A stretch of DNA of 64,000 bases from assembly GCF_018448935.1 (NCBI RefSeq), contig NZ_RCWC01000003.1, positions 152,832-216,831 on the forward strand, in the 5' to 3' direction. Both the position numbers and the translations under genes were made by a program. Positions within the stretch are counted from its first letter, which is position 1; every line of letters begins with the position of its first letter. Below, piece by piece: positions 59,235 to 64,000 of the stretch. Under the pieces are notes generated by a model. It searched no databases, was not told where the DNA came from, and saw nothing but the letters and a program-made list of their open reading frames with translations. Source of the stretch: Photorhabdus noenieputensis. Its GTDB lineage: Bacteria > Pseudomonadota > Gammaproteobacteria > Enterobacterales > Enterobacteriaceae.

Positions 59235-59553
59235 AATTGTAGAAAAGACAATTTCATAATTAAAAGTAAAATTCAGGTTAAATTAAATTTATTCTCAAAA
59301 CAAATAAACAACAATTCAGCCTGTAATTTTACTTATCAAACTTTCTACTTGTGGGTAGAATAAAAAAATATCATAATTTTTAAAATTTTTTTATCTTATT
59401 AAAATCAATAAATTAGATGTAATTTAAACCATTCTCCTTCGCTAAAACAGTGTCTACTCTCAGAGGATTATGATCTATATCAAATTTTCCTCTTTAAGCC
59501 TTTGCTACTATCGTTACGTACCGTAACTTATTAATGATAAAGAGAATGTTGGT
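59235..59553 (+). promoter_or_regulatory. focA-pfl promoter region with FNR site and dyad
   Basis: No gene. ATGAT-CTAT-ATCAA (59470-59483) matches the FNR consensus TTGAT-n4-ATCAA in nine of ten positions. A -10-like TACTAT (59506-59511) lies where a class II FNR promoter with start about 59518 would need it. Directly at that start is a perfect dyad GTTACG-TAC-CGTAAC (59513-59527), a possible operator. Anaerobic induction of focA-pflB is established in E. coli. Confidence 0.7.
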
Positions 59554-60411
59554 ATGAAAGCTGACACCCCCTTTAACCTATTACCACCTGCGGTAATGAC
59601 ACAAATCGCCAATGACATTGGTGTTTATAAAACCACTAAACCTGTCGCCATTACTTATCTGTCAGCAATAACTGCCGGGGTTTTTATTTCCATTGCATTT
59701 GTCTTTTATATTACCGCGACTACAGGCACCACATCTGTCTCTTATGGGCTGGTTAAATTAGTTGGCGGCATCTGTTTCTCCCTTGGATTAATGTTAGTTG
59801 TTGTGTGTGGCGCAGATTTATTTACTTCCACTGTGCTAACGATTATTTCCAAAGCCACCGGGCATATAACCTGGTATCAAATGATTAAAAACTGGATTAA
59901 CGTCTATTTTGGTAATTTAATTGGCGCACTATTTTTCGTCGTCATTATCTGGTTTGCCGGTCAATATCGTGTTGCCGACGGACTGTGGGGCTTGAATGTC
60001 TTGCAAACAGCAAACCATAAAATACACCACTCTTTTATTGAAGCGCTATTTTTAGGCATTCTCGCCAATTTAATGGTTTGTCTCGCGGTTTGGATGAGTT
60101 ATGCCGGACGTAGTTTAATGGACAAAATATTTGCCATGATTTTGCCAGTAAGTATGTTTGTTGCCAGCGGATTTGAGCACAGTATTGCAAATATGTTTTT
60201 AATCCCGCTTGGCATTGTTATTAAACACTTCGCCCCAACCGAATTCTGGATTAATGTGGGTGCGACGCCTGAACAATTTTCTCAACTCACCATTTCACAC
60301 TTTATTACTGACAATTTAATTCCGGTCACTATTGGTAACATTATCGGTGGTGCCGTTTTGGTGGGTTTAACTTATTGGTCAATTTATCTGCGTAGTGAGC
60401 AAAAACATTAA
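59554..60411 (+). CDS. focA: Formate channel FocA
   Basis: The 285-residue formate/nitrite transporter starts [20 protein letters not shown] and has about six membrane segments with the family blocks [11 protein letters not shown] and [13 protein letters not shown]. It moves formate made by PflB across the inner membrane. It precedes pflB by 55 bases. Confidence 0.97.
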   Translation: MKADTPFNLLPPAVMTQIANDIGVYKTTKPVAITYLSAITAGVFISIAFVFYITATTGTTSVSYGLVKLVGGICFSLGLMLVVVCGADLFTSTVLTIISKATGHITWYQMIKNWINVYFGNLIGALFFVVIIWFAGQYRVADGLWGLNVLQTANHKIHHSFIEALFLGILANLMVCLAVWMSYAGRSLMDKIFAMILPVSMFVASGFEHSIANMFLIPLGIVIKHFAPTEFWINVGATPEQFSQLTISHFITDNLIPVTIGNIIGGAVLVGLTYWSIYLRSEQKH

Positions 60412-60466
60412 TTCGTTCCCTTATTTAGTTTCTCAAAAGTTCGATTATTATAAAGGTAGAAGTATC

Positions 60467-62749
60467 ATGGCTGAATTAAATAAAAAATTCTCTATAGCAT
60501 GGCAAAGTTTTAACCAGGGGGATTGGCAGAATGAAGTCAACGTTCGTGACTTCATCCAAAAAAACTATATTCCATATGAGGGTGATGAATCTTTCCTGGC
60601 AAGTTCGACCAAAGCGACCGATACCTTATGGGAAAAAGTCATGGAAGGCATCAAAATCGAAAACCGCACTCACGCACCGGTTGATTTTGATACTGATGTT
60701 GCCGCTACGATTACCTCCCACGATGCAGGTTATATCGAAAAAAATCTGGAAACTATCGTTGGCCTGCAAACGGAAGCCCCATTAAAGCGTGCGCTGATCC
60801 CATTTGGCGGCATCAAAATGGTGGAAGGCTCATGTAAAGTTTATGGTCGTGAACTCGATCCTAAATTAAAACAAATTTTTACTGAATACCGCAAAACGCA
60901 TAATCAGGGTGTTTTCGATGTTTACACGCCAGATATTCTGAAATGCCGAAAATCCGGGGTTCTGACCGGTCTACCTGATGCCTATGGCCGTGGTCGCATT
61001 ATTGGTGATTACCGTCGCGTTGCAGTATACGGCATCGATTTCTTGCGTGAGGATAAATTAGCTCAGTTCAATTCATTGCAGGAAAAGCTGGAAAACGGTG
61101 AAGATCTGGCAATGACGATTCAATTGCGTGAAGAGATCGCTGAACAGCACCGCGCTCTGGACCAGATTAAAGAGATGGCGGCTAAATACGGCTATGATAT
61201 TTCTGGCCCCGCCACTGACGCTAAAGAAGCGATACAGTGGACTTACTTCGCTTATCTGGCGGCAGTTAAGTCTCAAAATGGTGCTGCGATGTCCTTCGGT
61301 CGCGTATCCAGTTTCCTGGATATCTACATCGAACGAGACCTGAAAGCAGGTAAACTCACAGAAGTTGAAGCACAGGAGTTGATTGACCATCTGGTGATGA
61401 AACTACGTATGGTTCGTTTCCTGCGTACCCCTGAATATGACGAACTGTTCTCCGGCGACCCAATCTGGGCAACAGAATCGCTGGCAGGTATGGGGCTAGA
61501 TGGCCGCACACTGGTGACTAAAAACAGCTTCCGTTTCCTAAATACCCTATATACGATGGGCCCATCACCAGAACCCAACATGACCATCCTGTGGTCCGAA
61601 AAACTGCCGATAAATTTCAAAAAATTCGCGGCAAAAGTTTCCATCGACACCTCATCTCTACAGTATGAGAACGATGATCTGATGCGCCCTGATTTCAACA
61701 ACGATGACTACGCTATTGCTTGTTGTGTCAGCCCGATGATTGTGGGTAAACAGATGCAATTCTTCGGTGCCCGCGCGAATCTAGCTAAAACGATGCTGTA
61801 CGCCATTAACGGCGGTGTAGATGAAAAGCTGAAAATGCAGGTTGGCCCGAAAGAAGAGCCCATGAAAGACGCAGTGCTGGATTACGACAAGGTTATGGCC
61901 CGCATGGACCACTTCATGGATTGGCTGGCAAAACAATATGTTACTGCACTCAACATCATTCACTATATGCATGATAAATATAGCTATGAAGCTGCACTGA
62001 TGGCACTGCACGACCGAGATGTTTACCGTACTATGGCCTGTGGCATTGCCGGTTTGTCTGTCGCCGCTGACTCGTTGTCTGCCATCAAATATGCCAAAGT
62101 GACACCGATCCGTGATGCAGATGGTTTAGCGATTGACTTCAAGATTGAAGGTGAATATCCACAATTTGGCAACAACGACTCACGCGTCGATGATATCGCC
62201 TGTGATCTTGTTGAGCGTTTCATGAAAAAAATCCAGAAACTGAATACTTATCGCAACTCAGTACCGACGCAATCCGTTCTGACTATCACTTCTAACGTGG
62301 TATATGGTAAAAAAACTGGCAACACTCCTGACGGACGTCGTGCTGGCGCACCATTTGGACCCGGTGCTAATCCAATGCATGGTCGCGATCAAAAAGGTGC
62401 CGTCGCCTCTTTAACCTCTGTGGCTAAACTGCCTTTTGCCTATGCAAAAGATGGCATCTCTTATACCTTTTCTATCGTACCGAACGCATTAGGCAAGGAT
62501 GATGAAACACGTAAAACTAACCTGGCTGGTTTGCTGGATGGTTATTTCCACCATGAAACAGAAATTGAAGGTGGTCAGCATCTGAACGTCAATGTGATGA
62601 ATCGTGACATGCTGCTCGATGCTATGGAAGACCCTGAGAAATATCCTCAACTCACCATCCGGGTATCGGGTTATGCTGTGCGTTTCAACTCACTGACTAA
62701 AGAGCAACAACAGGATGTAATTACCCGTACCTTCACCCAATCTATGTAA
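60467..62749 (+). CDS. pflB: Pyruvate formate-lyase
   Basis: Start at [20 protein letters not shown] (60467), preceded by AAAGGTAGAAG; the longer frame reaching into focA is not used. The 760-residue glycyl-radical enzyme converts pyruvate and CoA to acetyl-CoA and formate. Active-site C419-C420 are in IACCVSPM and the radical G735 is in RVSGYAVRF (numbering with Met). Confidence 0.98.
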   Translation: MAELNKKFSIAWQSFNQGDWQNEVNVRDFIQKNYIPYEGDESFLASSTKATDTLWEKVMEGIKIENRTHAPVDFDTDVAATITSHDAGYIEKNLETIVGLQTEAPLKRALIPFGGIKMVEGSCKVYGRELDPKLKQIFTEYRKTHNQGVFDVYTPDILKCRKSGVLTGLPDAYGRGRIIGDYRRVAVYGIDFLREDKLAQFNSLQEKLENGEDLAMTIQLREEIAEQHRALDQIKEMAAKYGYDISGPATDAKEAIQWTYFAYLAAVKSQNGAAMSFGRVSSFLDIYIERDLKAGKLTEVEAQELIDHLVMKLRMVRFLRTPEYDELFSGDPIWATESLAGMGLDGRTLVTKNSFRFLNTLYTMGPSPEPNMTILWSEKLPINFKKFAAKVSIDTSSLQYENDDLMRPDFNNDDYAIACCVSPMIVGKQMQFFGARANLAKTMLYAINGGVDEKLKMQVGPKEEPMKDAVLDYDKVMARMDHFMDWLAKQYVTALNIIHYMHDKYSYEAALMALHDRDVYRTMACGIAGLSVAADSLSAIKYAKVTPIRDADGLAIDFKIEGEYPQFGNNDSRVDDIACDLVERFMKKIQKLNTYRNSVPTQSVLTITSNVVYGKKTGNTPDGRRAGAPFGPGANPMHGRDQKGAVASLTSVAKLPFAYAKDGISYTFSIVPNALGKDDETRKTNLAGLLDGYFHHETEIEGGQHLNVNVMNRDMLLDAMEDPEKYPQLTIRVSGYAVRFNSLTKEQQQDVITRTFTQSM

Positions 62750-62822
62750 TAATTTGTTAGCAAAGGCTCTGAATTCTGGGGCCTTTATTCGTTTATCCTG
62801 CCAGTTTTGGAGCAAACCTGTT

Positions 62823-63563
62823 ATGTCGGTACTTGGTCGTATCCACTCCTTCGAATCCTGTGGCACCGTTGATGGCCCCGGTATCCGGTTTATTGTTTTC
62901 TTTCAAGGCTGCCTGATGCGCTGCCTCTATTGCCATAACCGCGACACATGGGATACCTACGGCGGCAAAGACGTGACGGTTGAAGAATTAATAAAAGAAG
63001 CGACAACCTATCGTCATTTTATGAACGCTTCCGGTGGGGGAGTTACTGCATCGGGTGGCGAAGCCGTTCTTCAAGCAGAATTTGTACGTGACTGGTTCCG
63101 AGCCTGTCGTGCCGAAGGTATTCATACTTGTCTGGATACTAATGGATTTGTCCGCCGTTATGGTCCGGTTATTGATGAATTGATGGATGCCACAGATCTC
63201 GTTATGCTCGATTTGAAGCAACTTAATGATGAAATCCATCAAAAATTAGTCGGTGTTTCCAATCATCGTACTTTGGAGTTTGCCCGCTATCTGGCTAAAC
63301 GTAACCAGAAAACCTGGATCCGTTACGTTGTGGTTCCCGGTTGGTCCGATGATAATGAATCCGCTCATAAGCTAGGTGAATTTACCAAAGATATGCAAAA
63401 TATTGAAAAAATCGAGCTTCTGCCTTATCACGAACTCGGCAAACATAAATGGATGACTATGGGCAAGGAATATCAACTAGAAGGTGTGAAACCACCTGCA
63501 AAAGAGACAATGGAGAGAGTGAAAAGCATTTTGGAAAGTTATGGTCATAAGGTTATCTATTAA
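62823..63563 (+). CDS. pflA: Pyruvate formate-lyase activating enzyme
   Basis: Start at [20 protein letters not shown] (62823), giving 246 residues. The radical-SAM motif C30-x3-C34-x2-C37 lies in [11 protein letters not shown]. It generates the glycyl radical on PflB. It lies 73 bases after pflB. Confidence 0.97.
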   Translation: MSVLGRIHSFESCGTVDGPGIRFIVFFQGCLMRCLYCHNRDTWDTYGGKDVTVEELIKEATTYRHFMNASGGGVTASGGEAVLQAEFVRDWFRACRAEGIHTCLDTNGFVRRYGPVIDELMDATDLVMLDLKQLNDEIHQKLVGVSNHRTLEFARYLAKRNQKTWIRYVVVPGWSDDNESAHKLGEFTKDMQNIEKIELLPYHELGKHKWMTMGKEYQLEGVKPPAKETMERVKSILESYGHKVIY

Positions 63564-63847
63564 TTAAATTATTTAACTTTTATCTCTGAAATAAAGTCGC
63601 AATAACACCTTTAGAATATCAAGGCTTTTAATCATTGCATTATGTGGCAAGTTCCCCGGTACTAGAATTTTTAAGCTTTGATACCTTACAACAAAGGGGT
63701 TCATGAACTCTGTTCGGATGCCAAAATCAGTAATAAAAGGTCACATCAGGCGCATGAACATTGAGGTTTTGACGAAACAGAACGAGTCATTTGTTTCCAC
63801 AAACAACTCGAGGGCGTTCAGAATTCTGTGTCACGTTAATTTAGCGG
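63564..63847. other. Intergenic region with the end of an IS256-type element
   Basis: No supported gene; an 83-codon plus-strand frame at 63703-63954 runs antisense to the transposase end. The string GGGCGTTCAGAATTCTGTGTCA (split here as GGGCGTTCAG and AATTCTGTGTCA, about 63813-63834) is a likely terminal inverted repeat of the element. Confidence 0.45.
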
Positions 63848-64000
63848 TTACAACGTTATCACATTATCCAAACGCCCTTCAAAGTAAATATAGAGTTGCG
63901 ACAGCGTTAGATTCCAGCTCTGTATTGGCATTGTCCATTTTTCCTGTGCATTGAGAAGCCCCAGATAAAGCAGTTTCATCAGACTGTTTTCGTTCGGGAA
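63848..64000 (-). CDS. IS256-family transposase, C-terminal end (cut by window edge)
   Basis: The last 50 residues of a mutator-type transposase are visible on the minus strand: FPNENSLMKLLYLGLLNAQE, then KWTMPIQSWNLTLSQLYIYF, EGRLDNVITL and stop. The rest lies outside the window, so completeness cannot be judged. Confidence 0.85.
   Translation of the reverse strand, partial: FPNENSLMKLLYLGLLNAQEKWTMPIQSWNLTLSQLYIYFEGRLDNVITL

Noticed and set aside
63703..63954. Plus-strand frame of 83 codons at the right end
   Set aside because: It overlaps the IS256 end in antisense and has no family features.

Overview
The window reads as chromosome of an insect-associated enterobacterium of the Photorhabdus type. 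The right half keeps the enterobacterial order mukB-mukE-mukF-cmoM / elyC / kdsB-ycaR / lpxK-msbA-ycaI / ihfB-rpsA-cmk-aroA-serC / ycaO-focA-pflB-pflA. The left half is an accessory island carrying a complete extracellular contractile injection system (eCIS) of the Photorhabdus virulence cassette (PVC) type. No species name can be proved from the sequence alone.

Layout. 1-2.2 kb: relics of an IS30 transposase and of an unknown protein, then an Rpn-type nuclease gene. 2.6-24.0 kb: pvc1 to pvc16 in one direction, then a candidate payload with the residue pattern of edema-factor/ExoY-type nucleotidyl cyclases. 24.1-27.0 kb: a LuxR-family regulator between two inverted paralogues of secreted halovibrin-like proteins (known relatives are NAD glycohydrolases), each with a matching dyad operator. 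27.3-27.8 kb: a LecB-like lectin whose leader is a near copy of the pvc1 leader. 27.8-29.2 kb: a second Rpn copy, inverted relative to the first, so the whole cassette lies between inverted repeats about 1.2-1.3 kb long. 29.2-30.5 kb: broken yefM and higB beside an intact higA. From 30.6 kb on: conserved chromosome with accessory insertions, namely a 2OG-Fe(II) oxygenase plus LysE exporter pair, a broken hepT beside mntA, a broken GNAT toxin beside its DUF1778 antitoxin, and ansB. The last 153 bases are the end of an IS256-family transposase.

How the parts fit. Pvc1/5 (tube), Pvc2/3/4 (sheath), Pvc7-12 (hub, spike, tip, baseplate), Pvc13 (fibre), Pvc14 (tape measure), Pvc15 (AAA+ ATPase) and Pvc16 (cap) would build a syringe loaded with the cyclase-like protein. 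The pvc1 and lectin leaders share a hairpin followed at once by GCGGTAGC. This resembles a JUMPstart/ops antitermination element and suggests shared control by an RfaH-family protein. The halovibrin pair appears to be under separate quorum-type control.

A second theme is a 127-bp MITE-like element with TA target-site duplication, present in five full copies and one truncated copy. Three full copies have split toxin-antitoxin genes (yefM, higB and the GNAT toxin). Removing the element in silico restores the local reading frame at all three sites.
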